Assembly: GCA_964577715.1 (NCBI GenBank)
Contig: CAZOAA010000008.1
Coordinates: 1-50,774 of the forward strand
DNA from: SUP05 sp964577715
Lineage (GTDB): Bacteria > Pseudomonadota > Gammaproteobacteria > PS1 > Pseudothioglobaceae
Length of the DNA: 50,774 bases
Direction of reading: 5' to 3'
The notes beneath the pieces were generated by a model that was given only the letters and a program-made list of their open reading frames with translations, made no database searches and had not been told where the DNA came from. Of the stretch, positions 22,804 through 32,117 are shown one piece after another (position 1 is the first letter of the stretch; each line of letters starts with the position of its first letter). The position numbers and the translations under genes were made by a program.

Positions 22804-25683
22804 CTATTTATCGCCAAAAACGTACTTTGGTTTGAAGATATAGATTAGTAGTGGAATGATCGTCAGTGCAATCACCACATCAATAATCAACGCCTCAGAG
22901 ATAAAAACACCAAGTGCCCAAGTATTGGCTAACTGAGTCATTAACAGCGGAATAAAGCTTGCTAATAGTACAAGAATAGAGGCAAATACCGCAGCACCTG
23001 TTGTTTCTAATGTGTTTTTAAGAGAATTTACCCACTTACCGCCCGTGGCTTCCATTTCTTCCTTAAGGCGAGATATCATATAAATACCATAGTCAACACC
23101 CAGGCCCATGGCAATAGATAACGACACTAATGTTGCAAAGTGAAGATTACCTGACCAATTTTCTACACTTGTGTAATAAGCGCCTAAACCATACTGGCCA
23201 AATAACGTCACCAACAATGTCGATGTCAAAATAGCTGCAACCAATGGTGAGCCGAAAATAAGCGCTGCAATAATAAAGATTGCCAATGCTGTTACCAATG
23301 GAGATTTAATGTATTCAACCTCTGCCACATCATGTGTAGCCTCTGTTGCACCCAAAAATCCACCAACTGAAACAGTATCAGTACCACTATTCTCAATCTG
23401 GATAACTTTACCCGTCTCAGGCATTGTAATTACATCGCCTGATTTATAACCCCAATCTACCAAATTAAAGCCTTTATCATTTTCATGATCTTTGAAGAAC
23501 TGTTGAATATCCTTAACTGTTTGGTGGGTTTTAACAGGATCCATGGTATTTACAAAGCCCATAATTACACCTTCATTCCAACCTTTATCAACGAATGAAT
23601 CAAGGTCGCCCTGATTAGTATTAGCCTCTAATAAGCCATTAAATCCAGTGACAACTTCATTAGCATTAGGCACAAATTCTGGATCTTCAGGGTCGCCATA
23701 CACATCCATATTTTTAGAAATAAACTCTTCATTTGGAATATGAAAATACTTAAGATCTGGCTCTTGTCCTTCTGGCGTCATCATCAACATATTTACAATT
23801 TTCATAAACTGAATGTATGAACCAGTAAAACCAATGTTCGGATGGGCTCTCATCCAATCTTCAGTTTTTTCAATGGCCGCTTGTACTTCTGCATTATTAA
23901 ATGCACCTTGTGGATCATCTTCGTCTTCATCCCAACATTTTGTACCTGGCGCTTGAGAGCCGTCATAGCTACACGCTGGCAACATTGGAAAATACTCAGT
24001 TTTACCTTTGATTGGAATATTAACCGAAATTACACCTGGCATTACCTCGCCCAAACGACGAAGATCAATATTGGCATCAGAATCGTACTTAAATGCCGCA
24101 CGAGAATAGTTAATACCCACTTCTAAACCTGGCATAGGACTCTCATCTGTTGGAGTCAATACTTTAGTTTGCACTGCAGACCAAGCAACTAATGCTACAA
24201 TCATTCCAATTGGGATAATCTTCATCTTGCCAGTCACTACACTAGTCAATGTATTTGCCATACCTTTTTCAAAGGCAGAAGAATCCATCATCGATGCATC
24301 TTCCTTAACATGGCTACCTGGGAACATAGCCATTAAAATTGGCGCAATAGTCGTAGTTGTAATCAAAATTGTCATCATGCCAAACATGCCGAAATAAGCA
24401 TAGGCTTTATAGAATGAAATATCTACAAACGACAAAGTAAAGAAACCCACCATATCCGTTACAATCGCTAATGTTGCTGGCACAATCGTATGCGCAATTG
24501 CCTCTTGAGCCGCCTCCATTGGTGTTTTTCCCTCACCATGTAATTCGTTTTGATAACGTCTAACTACTTGTACAGCGTGCCCTGTACCAATAGCCAATAA
24601 AAGCATTGGTGTTAGCACCATCATTGTGGTTAGTTTATAAGCAGTAAAGCCCATCAAACCCAAGGTAATCACAATAGTTGAAACCACGCCAATTAATGGG
24701 AATACTGAACCTCTCCAGCCTTTGTTAAGATACCAAAGTGCTGCAACAACAATCAAGAATGAAATTGCAAATAACCACCATTTTTGCACTAAGTCATAAA
24801 GCATAAATGCCAAGAAATACGGCTCACCTGCAATACGCACCTCTACTCTATCACCATGCTTAGCCTTAATATCGTTCACTAAATCAATGGTTGAAGATAC
24901 CCATGGAAGATAATCTTCCTTTACAGTATCTGAATAATCACCGACAATAAAGAATCCTTTAGCTTTACACACTTCATCGTCGTACCAGCCCTCTTGTGCA
25001 AATTCACAACGTGTACCATCTTTAGCCTGTTTAAGCATTAGCATTGGCGCTAGCACTGGGTTTGTTTCAATACCTTTTTTAAGGTGTGCAAGTTGTGCGT
25101 CAGCTACCTGCTTATCGGCAGTATTAATACCCGCTACCGGAATAAGACGCTCAAACTTCAATCCACCATCTTCTGAAGTACCCATGTATTTAATCTTTTG
25201 CGCCGCGATATCCATAAAATTACCGCCACGAGCATGATCAAGTGCCACCATATCGTTATGGCCTTTCTGCACCATGTTTACAAACCATGGTTGGTAAATA
25301 TCTGTCGAATCTTCCCAAACACCGCCTGCATTTTCACAAATTTCTCGTGTCATTTTTGCAGGGGCTGACTCGTTAATTCTCAAGCCTGTTTTAGGATCAT
25401 AATTAATAATCTCATCAGCATCACCGTAAGGATCATTACCACCAACACAGTCTTTTAATACAAAACCCACCACCATAATATTGCCAAAACCAAACTTCTG
25501 TTCTCCATAGGCGTTAGTGGCCACATAACGGTTAGATTCTGGCAATAAAGTATCTGGATCATTTCGAATATCAAGATCTTGAATAAAGTACGCCATAAAC
25601 AAAGTAAACATTGCCATAATAGCTAAAAGTACTTTACGATTAGCAACAACGAAGGCTGCGTATTTTGATGCGAAATTATTCAT
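22804..25683 (-). CDS. RND/MMPL superfamily exporter
   Basis: A 959-aa inner-membrane protein with two repeats of one TM helix, a large periplasmic loop and five clustered TM helices, i.e. 12 TM in total. The second bundle has AMGLGVDYGIYMISRLKEE, the MMPL/SSD-type signature, and the first has the matching AIGTGHAVQVVRRY. These proteins move hydrophobic molecules such as lipids or sterol-like compounds using the proton gradient. It lies with a beta-barrel gene and a LolA-like gene in the same direction, a combination seen in other proteobacteria and suggestive of lipid transfer to the outer membrane. Substrate unknown. Confidence 0.9.
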   Translation of the reverse strand: MNNFASKYAAFVVANRKVLLAIMAMFTLFMAYFIQDLDIRNDPDTLLPESNRYVATNAYGEQKFGFGNIMVVGFVLKDCVGGNDPYGDADEIINYDPKTGLRINESAPAKMTREICENAGGVWEDSTDIYQPWFVNMVQKGHNDMVALDHARGGNFMDIAAQKIKYMGTSEDGGLKFERLIPVAGINTADKQVADAQLAHLKKGIETNPVLAPMLMLKQAKDGTRCEFAQEGWYDDEVCKAKGFFIVGDYSDTVKEDYLPWVSSTIDLVNDIKAKHGDRVEVRIAGEPYFLAFMLYDLVQKWWLFAISFLIVVAALWYLNKGWRGSVFPLIGVVSTIVITLGLMGFTAYKLTTMMVLTPMLLLAIGTGHAVQVVRRYQNELHGEGKTPMEAAQEAIAHTIVPATLAIVTDMVGFFTLSFVDISFYKAYAYFGMFGMMTILITTTTIAPILMAMFPGSHVKEDASMMDSSAFEKGMANTLTSVVTGKMKIIPIGMIVALVAWSAVQTKVLTPTDESPMPGLEVGINYSRAAFKYDSDANIDLRRLGEVMPGVISVNIPIKGKTEYFPMLPACSYDGSQAPGTKCWDEDEDDPQGAFNNAEVQAAIEKTEDWMRAHPNIGFTGSYIQFMKIVNMLMMTPEGQEPDLKYFHIPNEEFISKNMDVYGDPEDPEFVPNANEVVTGFNGLLEANTNQGDLDSFVDKGWNEGVIMGFVNTMDPVKTHQTVKDIQQFFKDHENDKGFNLVDWGYKSGDVITMPETGKVIQIENSGTDTVSVGGFLGATEATHDVAEVEYIKSPLVTALAIFIIAALIFGSPLVAAILTSTLLVTLFGQYGLGAYYTSVENWSGNLHFATLVSLSIAMGLGVDYGIYMISRLKEEMEATGGKWVNSLKNTLETTGAAVFASILVLLASFIPLLMTQLANTWALGVFISEALIIDVVIALTIIPLLIYIFKPKYVFGDK

Positions 25684-25806
25684 ATTTTCCCCTTTGATTA
25701 ATGAATAGTATTTTTAAAATTTAAAAACAAAAGTTTCTTCTTTTGGTTATAAATCTTTTAACTTCTTTACAACTATATTATTAACTTCTTATTTTTCTTT
25801 TAGTAG

Positions 25807-25838
25807 AAAAAAAGCCTGCATTACTGCAGGCTTTTTTT
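25807..25838 (-). terminator. Intrinsic terminator after the barrel protein gene
   Basis: AAAAAAAGCCTGCA at 25807-25820 and its exact complement at 25825-25838 give a 14-bp stem with a 4-nt loop and T-runs on both strands. It lies between the barrel gene stop (25856) and the RND gene, so the RND gene must have its own promoter in 25684-25806. Confidence 0.92.
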
Positions 25839-25855
25839 AGGTTATTTAAACAATC

Positions 25856-27877
25856 TTAGAAAGAGTATTTAAAGCCAACTTGAATATTAGATGATTTAGC
25901 CAATTGACCAAACTGAGTATTTTCATCACCCCAGTACTTATTGTATTCAATAGTTGCTTGAGTATCATCATCAATAGAGAATTCAGTATCTAAACGATTC
26001 CAAAGTCCACCATTCTCTTCAAACATCAAAATATTATTCCATCTATGCTCACCCGATGCGCCAAAAGGTTTTGATAGAAATACTGAAATAAACTCTTTAT
26101 TTTCTTCAGCCTTATTAAGATTATTTGTCATTGACATAGTGGCCATATCAGCAGTATATTTCCAATCAGCAGTATCTTTATTGCCATTATCAACATAATC
26201 TAAATTACGATCTTGGATAAACTGAAAAGACACCATCATATTGGTTAATCTTGTAATATCCGCTCCTAATACGTACTTGAAACGATCACCCTTAAGCATC
26301 TGCATAGAGCTTGCAAAGAATCCATGGTTCAAATCCACTCCATTAGTTGCCTTTCTAGTGATAACTGGAGTTCTAACATCTTTTTGATACAAAAACTCAC
26401 CCCTTAATACTATTGGACCAACTATTTTGGTCTCAACTGCAGTATCAAATGACCCGCCTACTTGAGTAACTTTATCTGTTTTTTCAGTAAGAACCAAATT
26501 AGCCCTATCTGCTGCTGCTGCACCATTCACTGATGGTGTCAATTGAGCGCCAACATCAGAAGCTGTGTCAGAAGCATTATCAACTAGTAATAATGTTACA
26601 TCTGTGCCACCACTAAAATTACCAGCATTAGCTGACCTTTTCTCAATTAACTTAGTTCCATCTTGCTTCTCCCAAGAGACCTCAACAAATGGATTGGTAT
26701 CATTACCATGCATAAAGTTAAATGAATAATTCAAACCATCAGAAGTTGTATTTTTATACCTTCCAGCAATCACTGGATCTTCATTATGATCAACTCTATA
26801 CTCAGATGTCATGTCAACAAAATTATCAAATGTTGCAAAAGTTGTTTCGTACATATACTCAAATGCAGAATTAGGATTATCTGTACTCCATTTATTTTCA
26901 TCACCTGATGAATCAAGTAAGTTTTGAGCATTTTGATTATTAGCACCAGCTCCCCATACCGCCCCGTTGTCAACTAATGCATTATGTGCAACATTTGCCA
27001 AACAACTAGCGTCACCACCTGCATGATTAACACCATCTGTACACACTGCTTCAAAACCTGTATTTGCAGATCCATTTACAAAATCAACAACTCGTGTACC
27101 TGTTTGACCAGAAAGTGATGTATAACCAAAACCAATTGCAACTCGGTCAAATACCTTGGCAGTAGCACCAAGCGCTGGTGCGACATTCATAAATCCACCA
27201 GTTTGACCAGTAAGCAAATCTACACCTTTCATAGTAAATGCATGTCCAGAACTTCCATTAGTATGAGATGTAGCTTTGCCACTAGCCTCTCCTAATCCTG
27301 CAAAATGACTAGGCTTTGACTCTGATACAATAAACTGCCAATTACCACCATCAGAAGAGTCTGTTTCAGTATTTAATATCCAGACCGGAATACGAGAATC
27401 CTCCATTTGATTTTGCGCCATCTCAGAGTAATCCGTTGGATTAATTGCATCTAGTAACTTCATGCCATCAGCCGTACCCCATACAACTTGCTGCTTACCT
27501 GCGCGAATAGATAAACCGGCCGCTTCAGTATCGACGTACGCTTCACGAAGTACGTCACGTTGAGTATAAGAATCATTACCATCGTATTTATCAACGCCTT
27601 GACCATCATTAAACGCATTAAGTTCAACATGATAAGTAGATTCGCCAGCATCACCATCAATAAACACCTTTGCATGTGTTGCTGCTTTAAATACATCGTT
27701 ACCGTGAGAGTCTGCTGTTTGGTTCCATGTTGTTGCTGCGCCAATACCAATGCCACTTTCAGTAAACATTGCGCTTTCGTGTACAATTTTACCAGTTACT
27801 TCGGTCTCGGCAAGTGCTACTGAACTTGAGAATACCGCCGCTAACGCTAACGATAATGTAATATTTTGTTTTTTCAT
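25856..27877 (-). CDS. Outer-membrane beta-barrel protein (DUF1302-like)
   Basis: A 673-aa protein with a clear signal peptide (KKQNITLSLALAAVFSSSVALA) and alternating hydrophobic/polar strands to a terminal Phe (VGFKYSF), the usual barrel assembly signal. The N-terminal third (AYVDTEAAGLSIRAGKQQVVWGTADGMKLLDAINPTDYSE) matches DUF1302-type proteins. Long surface loops rich in Asn, Gly, Ala and Asp carry two cysteines (AVCTDG, ASCLAN). It is placed between an RND exporter and a LolA-like gene and is likely the outer-membrane partner, though it has its own transcription unit. Confidence 0.8.
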   Translation of the reverse strand: MKKQNITLSLALAAVFSSSVALAETEVTGKIVHESAMFTESGIGIGAATTWNQTADSHGNDVFKAATHAKVFIDGDAGESTYHVELNAFNDGQGVDKYDGNDSYTQRDVLREAYVDTEAAGLSIRAGKQQVVWGTADGMKLLDAINPTDYSEMAQNQMEDSRIPVWILNTETDSSDGGNWQFIVSESKPSHFAGLGEASGKATSHTNGSSGHAFTMKGVDLLTGQTGGFMNVAPALGATAKVFDRVAIGFGYTSLSGQTGTRVVDFVNGSANTGFEAVCTDGVNHAGGDASCLANVAHNALVDNGAVWGAGANNQNAQNLLDSSGDENKWSTDNPNSAFEYMYETTFATFDNFVDMTSEYRVDHNEDPVIAGRYKNTTSDGLNYSFNFMHGNDTNPFVEVSWEKQDGTKLIEKRSANAGNFSGGTDVTLLLVDNASDTASDVGAQLTPSVNGAAAADRANLVLTEKTDKVTQVGGSFDTAVETKIVGPIVLRGEFLYQKDVRTPVITRKATNGVDLNHGFFASSMQMLKGDRFKYVLGADITRLTNMMVSFQFIQDRNLDYVDNGNKDTADWKYTADMATMSMTNNLNKAEENKEFISVFLSKPFGASGEHRWNNILMFEENGGLWNRLDTEFSIDDDTQATIEYNKYWGDENTQFGQLAKSSNIQVGFKYSF

Positions 27878-27928
27878 TTTTATCCTCTTTGTTTTTTATG
27901 AAATTTTTCTTGCTTCTTATAAAAAATG

Positions 27929-27951
27929 GTTTGACAATAAAACCGTCAAAC
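27929..27951 (-). terminator. Terminator between LolA-like and barrel genes
   Basis: GTTTGAC at 27929-27935 and GTCAAAC at 27945-27951 form a perfect stem with a 9-nt loop. On the minus strand it is followed by CATTTTTT. It lies 11 nt after the LolA-like stop and 50 nt before the barrel start. Confidence 0.7.
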
Positions 27952-27961
27952 TATTTTTGTG

Positions 27962-28912
27962 TTATTTAATTTTCTTAGGCATCTTTTTCAACGTACTAGT
28001 TGACCATAAATTCTTTTTCTTGTATTTATGATTTACCTTAGTTACGTTTGATGGAATGAATGCCATAGTTTCATGGCCCGTTGCATTCGTAGTACCATAC
28101 CAATAACCCCAATAGCTTGCACGTGGATCACTTAGACCTGCTGAAATCCAAGATCTATCGATGGTTTTAATTTTATTGCCACCTTTAAAATATTCTGTAC
28201 GATAGTCAACAAATGATTTAGTATCAATATAACTTACACGATGATCGTACCACCAGTTTGAATCTTTAGCAGTTGATTTAAGTTTATAAACCTCTTTACC
28301 ATCAGTAGAACAGTCTGCTTCAATTTTGGCATTTTGTGTGTATTTATTACGTTTAATATCTTTCATTACGCCTAAACAACCGGCAAATTTAGCCTTGCCT
28401 AATAATTCATGAGACTCATGCTTTGGCTTACGTAGTGTTACATCACCAAAGGTAAAGTCTGAACCGCCCCATGCATCATCACGCGCTGGCTCGGCAAAAC
28501 GACGAACTTTACGAATAGATGGAATAAAGATTTCATATGACTGTGATTTGTTTTGATCAGCAAAGTCTGTAATCAACATACCTGTGCCTTTCAACTTGCC
28601 TGAGCGGAAAATCGCTAAATCTTGTGCATTAACACCGCCTTTAGTTGGTTTGTTGTTTAAATAACGCTCTAAAGTAAGTGTAAGTGGACTAGAACCTTTT
28701 GCTCTTAAAATAAGTGCGGTAATATCTTTGCCTTTTTTAGTAATGGCATAATTACCAAACGAATAAAAATGATTAACAAAATAGTTCTGACTTGCAATAT
28801 CATTAGCTGATACGTCACCAGATGGATAAGCAAGATCTTTTGATACTGTTGCCGTTGTAACACTTGATACAAGGCTAGCTGCTAGTGCAACTGATAAAGC
28901 AATATGCTTCAT
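27962..28912 (-). CDS. LolA-like outer membrane lipoprotein-sorting family protein
   Basis: A 316-aa periplasmic protein with a signal peptide (SVALAASLVSSVTTA). GTGMLITDFADQNKSQSYEIF, IPSIRKVRRFA and AWGGSDFTFGDV are the hallmark blocks of the LolA-fold family that accompanies RND exporters. Family members bind lipid in a half-barrel. It probably passes the RND substrate across the periplasm. C-terminus is very lysine-rich (KKMPKKIK). One terminator separates it from the barrel gene. Confidence 0.82.
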   Translation of the reverse strand: MKHIALSVALAASLVSSVTTATVSKDLAYPSGDVSANDIASQNYFVNHFYSFGNYAITKKGKDITALILRAKGSSPLTLTLERYLNNKPTKGGVNAQDLAIFRSGKLKGTGMLITDFADQNKSQSYEIFIPSIRKVRRFAEPARDDAWGGSDFTFGDVTLRKPKHESHELLGKAKFAGCLGVMKDIKRNKYTQNAKIEADCSTDGKEVYKLKSTAKDSNWWYDHRVSYIDTKSFVDYRTEYFKGGNKIKTIDRSWISAGLSDPRASYWGYWYGTTNATGHETMAFIPSNVTKVNHKYKKKNLWSTSTLKKMPKKIK

Positions 28913-29297
28913 ACTTATTCTCCCCAGGATAATTGTAAAGTGTTCAATATACCCTGCAAAAACCCCGTGTCAACACTTTTTTGCAAAAAACATTATTTTG
29001 TGTCTTTTTTCCAACAATCGTTTTTTTTTTTTTGCAAAACTGCCCTATATCAAGCCTTTTTAAATTTGAAAATAATGCTTAACAAAAAATTTGGAAATAA
29101 TCAAAATCACCATTAATACTACTAAAAACAATACCAAAAACTGCATTATTTCCCCTTATAGCTCTATTTTTACTGGTTTTTAAGTATTATAGGCCTTGCC
29201 TATAATGCCTGTATACCGTCATAACAAAAATTTTGGAAATTTTGTAAATCACTGTAGAATACACTTATATTACGTATCTATATTACTTGGGAGAGTT
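28913..29297. other. Divergent intergenic region, no gene seen
   Basis: About 385 nt between the LolA-like gene (minus) and the M48 protease gene (plus). It contains a 14-nt T run near 29023-29036, several other T-rich tracts, a perfect inverted repeat at 29186-29206 and presumably both promoters. I see no open frame with coding character and no RNA gene. Confidence 0.6.
29186..29206. promoter_or_regulatory. Perfect inverted repeat overlapping a TATAAT box
   Basis: ATTATAGGC (29186-29194) and GCCTATAAT (29198-29206) are exact inverted repeats with a 3-nt spacer. The right arm includes a TATAAT for the plus strand and the left arm one for the minus strand, so the site could serve as a divergent promoter core or an operator. 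No good -35 is visible for the plus direction. Confidence 0.5.
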
Positions 29298-30548
29298 ATG
29301 GAGTTTAATTTATTTACTTTGGTTTTTTTGATTGCAATACTTAGCTATGTAGTTACTTTACTGTGGCTTAACGTTAGGCAAGATAAGGCAGTGATTAAAT
29401 CTTACGAGCAAGTACCAAATGAATTTAGCAAAAAAATTACTTTAAAAGAGCATCAAAAAGCTGCTGAGTACACACAAGCTAAACTTACGGTTAATCACTT
29501 TGAAATAATGTTTTCAACTGTTGTGCTTTTGGCCTGGACAATTGGTGGTGGTATGAATTGGCTAGACTCGTTTTGGCAAGCGCAAACTGAAAACACTTTA
29601 TATATAGGTGTTGGATTTATTATTAGCTTGATGATTATTGGTAGCTTGATTGACTTGCCGTTTAGTATCTACCGAACTTTTGTTTTGGAAGAAAAATTTG
29701 GCTTTAATAAAACTAATCTCAAAACTTTTACAATCGATTTGTTTAAAGAGGTATTGCTCACCCTTATTATTGGTTTGCCACTAATTTATGCAGTACTATA
29801 TTTAATGGGTGAGATGGGTGAGTTTTGGTGGCTATATGTTTGGCTGGTACTTACTTCTTTTTCACTACTGATGTTTTGGCTCTACCCTACTTATATAGCG
29901 CCAATTTTTAATAAATTTAAGCCACTTGATAATATCAAACTAAAAGCTAAGATTGATAATTTACTTGAACGTACCGGCTTTAAGAGTGATGGTGTGTTTG
30001 TAATGGACGGCTCTAAAAGGTCATCACATGGTAATGCCTACTTTACTGGCATTGGCAAAAATAAACGCATTGTATTTTTTGATACTTTGTTAGAAGGTAT
30101 GGATGATCCAGAAGTTGAGGCGATTCTTGCACACGAACTTGGTCATTTTCATCATAAGCACATTAGAAAACATATGATTAATTCATTTGCTATTACATTA
30201 GCTGGCTTGGCACTATTAGGTTATTTAATTAATCAACCTTGGTTCTTTCACGGGCTGGGTGTTAATACAATGTCTGACTATACAGCGTTAGTATTGTTTA
30301 CATTGACTCTACCTGTGTTTAGCTTTTTTATCTCGCCAATTAGTAATTATCTGTCGCGCAAACATGAGTTTGAAGCCGATGCTTTTGCCGCTAAACACAC
30401 TAATGCAGATGATTTAGTGTCATCACTAGTAAAACTTTACCGCGACAATGCATCCACACTAACGCCAGATAAAATCTACTCTGCTTTTCATGATTCACAC
30501 CCAAATGCCTCTATTCGTATTGCGCACTTAAAATCTAGTGGGTATTAA
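29298..30548 (+). CDS. M48 family membrane metalloprotease (Ste24/CAAX protease type)
   Basis: A 416-aa multi-pass membrane protease. ILAHELGHFHHKH gives HExxH at about 278-282, and a downstream SRKHEFEADAFA supplies the third zinc ligand (ExxxD). Several TM helices precede and follow the site, as in Ste24/HtpX-like M48A proteins. The ATG at 29298 is chosen because GGGAG lies 4 nt upstream; the frame stays open farther upstream but that part is not coding-like. The stop overlaps the GTG start of the next gene, a small cytochrome. Confidence 0.9.
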   Translation: MEFNLFTLVFLIAILSYVVTLLWLNVRQDKAVIKSYEQVPNEFSKKITLKEHQKAAEYTQAKLTVNHFEIMFSTVVLLAWTIGGGMNWLDSFWQAQTENTLYIGVGFIISLMIIGSLIDLPFSIYRTFVLEEKFGFNKTNLKTFTIDLFKEVLLTLIIGLPLIYAVLYLMGEMGEFWWLYVWLVLTSFSLLMFWLYPTYIAPIFNKFKPLDNIKLKAKIDNLLERTGFKSDGVFVMDGSKRSSHGNAYFTGIGKNKRIVFFDTLLEGMDDPEVEAILAHELGHFHHKHIRKHMINSFAITLAGLALLGYLINQPWFFHGLGVNTMSDYTALVLFTLTLPVFSFFISPISNYLSRKHEFEADAFAAKHTNADDLVSSLVKLYRDNASTLTPDKIYSAFHDSHPNASIRIAHLKSSGY

Positions 30549-30816
30549 TAAGCTTGCCTTAATTGCCCTATTGCCTATCTACAGTTGGGCAGCTCCCAAT
30601 ATTAACGATGGTAAACTACTATACGAAGAAAGTTGTGCCAAATGTCACGGTACAACAGCCTATCAAGGACTAGGCATGGATGAGATGACTAATCTTGTTG
30701 AATTATCGCATTGGGTCAATACTTGCAGTACACATTTTCGCCTTGATTGGAATGAACAAGATATTAGCGATACCGTGCATTATTTAAATAATGAGTTCTT
30801 TTATTTGGAAAACTAG
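30538..30816 (+). CDS. Small periplasmic monohaem cytochrome c
   Basis: A 92-aa protein with a signal peptide (LALIALLPIYSWA) and one CAKCH haem site at residues 33-37. The start is a GTG overlapping the M48 stop by 11 nt; no ATG is available before the haem site. After the haem site, ELSHWVNTC, a Trp in RLDWNEQD and the ending VHYLNNEFFYLEN align with the next gene's product, so the two are paralogues. A third cysteine after the haem motif is shared by both. Role in electron transfer is presumed. Confidence 0.82.
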   Translation: MGINKLALIALLPIYSWAAPNINDGKLLYEESCAKCHGTTAYQGLGMDEMTNLVELSHWVNTCSTHFRLDWNEQDISDTVHYLNNEFFYLEN

Positions 30817-30849
30817 GCGGTATACTTAAGCCATATACAGGAGATAGAT

Positions 30850-31134
30850 ATGAAAACACAAATAATATTAGTAACAACCTTGCTCGCAACAGCTAATGTA
30901 TTTGCCGAAAGCGAAGCATTAGAAAGACACAATGAATCTTGTGTAAGCTGTCATATTATTGAGCATGACGATGATTTTTACAATCGTGAGAATACACGCA
31001 TGAAAACACATTTTGATCTTCGTCGTCAAGTTAGTACTTGTGTTGTTGCCTTTAGTGTGGATTGGTTCCCAGAAGAAGAGGCAGGCGAAGTTAAACTGTT
31101 AAATGACAAATACTACAAGCTTAAGGAGCAGTAG
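30850..31134 (+). CDS. Small periplasmic monohaem cytochrome c, paralogue
   Basis: A 94-aa protein with a signal peptide (KTQIILVTTLLATANVFA) and one CVSCH haem site at residues 31-35. The tail, RRQVSTCVVAFSVDWFPEEE then VKLLNDKYYKLKE, matches the preceding gene's tail in the order V-x-T-C, F-x-x-DW, LN-x-x-Y. CAGGAG precedes the ATG at a good distance. No methionine follows the haem site at the usual axial position except in RMKTHFD, so the sixth ligand may be Met or His. Confidence 0.85.
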   Translation: MKTQIILVTTLLATANVFAESEALERHNESCVSCHIIEHDDDFYNRENTRMKTHFDLRRQVSTCVVAFSVDWFPEEEAGEVKLLNDKYYKLKEQ

Positions 31135-31140
31135 ACAACT

Positions 31141-32103
31141 TTGAGCTTAACACGGCGCCAAAAATGGCGTATTGAAAAAATTCAGGCTGAGCGCATAGCT
31201 CGAGCCCAAAAGGCGTCTAACGCATCAGAAGAGTTACTAAACGGTACTGAGCAAGAACAAATTGGCCTAGTTATTGCACGTTATGGGCAACACCTATTAG
31301 TCGAATCTGAATCTGGCAAGTTGTATCAATGTACTGGCAGACAAAACATTGAACTTTCTGTAGCTGGTGATCAAGTTATCTTTCAAGAGATTAGTGGAAA
31401 TAAAGGGGTGGTTAGTGCCCTACTTGAACGTGACAATACCCTTAAACGTTCACACAAACTTATTGCGGCAAATATTGACCAGCTTTGGCTTATTGTTGCG
31501 ATAGAACCCCATTATCAATTTGAGCTAATTGATCGCTACCTAGTGGTAGCAGAAAACGCTGGATTGCCTATTAACATTGTGGTCAATAAAATTGAACTTA
31601 ACGATAAAAACGAACAATTAGAAAATAATTTTTCAATCTACGAATCAATTGGTTATTCAGTGTTTTATTTAAGCGTTAAAGAAAAAATAAATATTGATCA
31701 ATTTAAAGCTTCACTTAATGACAAATCTCATATATTTTTAGGGCAATCTGGCGTAGGTAAATCCTCTCTAATTAACGAGCTGATTCCTGATCTAAACTTA
31801 CGTGTGAATGAAATTTCCAACAAGAGTAAATTAGGCAAGCATACTACTACCAACACCACACTGTATCATATTCCTTCGGGTGGCGATCTTATTGACTCTC
31901 CAGGTGTTCGAGAGTTTCAATTAAACGACTTATCTGATCAAGAAATTTTAAACGGATTCAGAGAATTTAAACCTTTTGTTGGGCAGTGTAAATTTAGAAA
32001 TTGTGCACATATTAACGAACCAAATTGTACAATTAAAAATGCAGTTGATTCAGGCGAAATTAACCAAAAACGCTATGAATCATACCTGGCGCTAATTAGT
32101 TAA
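31141..32103 (+). CDS. rsgA: Ribosome small-subunit GTPase A
   Basis: A 320-aa circularly permuted GTPase that helps 30S maturation. The N-terminal OB fold (IGLVIARYGQHLLVESESG) is followed by G4 VVNKIEL, G1 LGQSGVGKSSLIN near residue 200, G3 DSPGVREF and a C-terminal zinc knuckle CKFRNCAHINEPNC. The frame begins with TTG; AAGGAG lies 12 nt upstream, inside the end of the cytochrome gene, and there is no nearby ATG. It is the last gene of the plus-strand run from the M48 gene. Confidence 0.95.
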   Translation: MSLTRRQKWRIEKIQAERIARAQKASNASEELLNGTEQEQIGLVIARYGQHLLVESESGKLYQCTGRQNIELSVAGDQVIFQEISGNKGVVSALLERDNTLKRSHKLIAANIDQLWLIVAIEPHYQFELIDRYLVVAENAGLPINIVVNKIELNDKNEQLENNFSIYESIGYSVFYLSVKEKINIDQFKASLNDKSHIFLGQSGVGKSSLINELIPDLNLRVNEISNKSKLGKHTTTNTTLYHIPSGGDLIDSPGVREFQLNDLSDQEILNGFREFKPFVGQCKFRNCAHINEPNCTIKNAVDSGEINQKRYESYLALIS

Positions 32104-32117
32104 AAAAAGCTTACTAA

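Noticed and set aside
29000..29045. Long T tracts as a phase-variable site
   Set aside because: They are in a non-coding region not at a clear promoter spacer, and AT-rich tracts are common in this genome.
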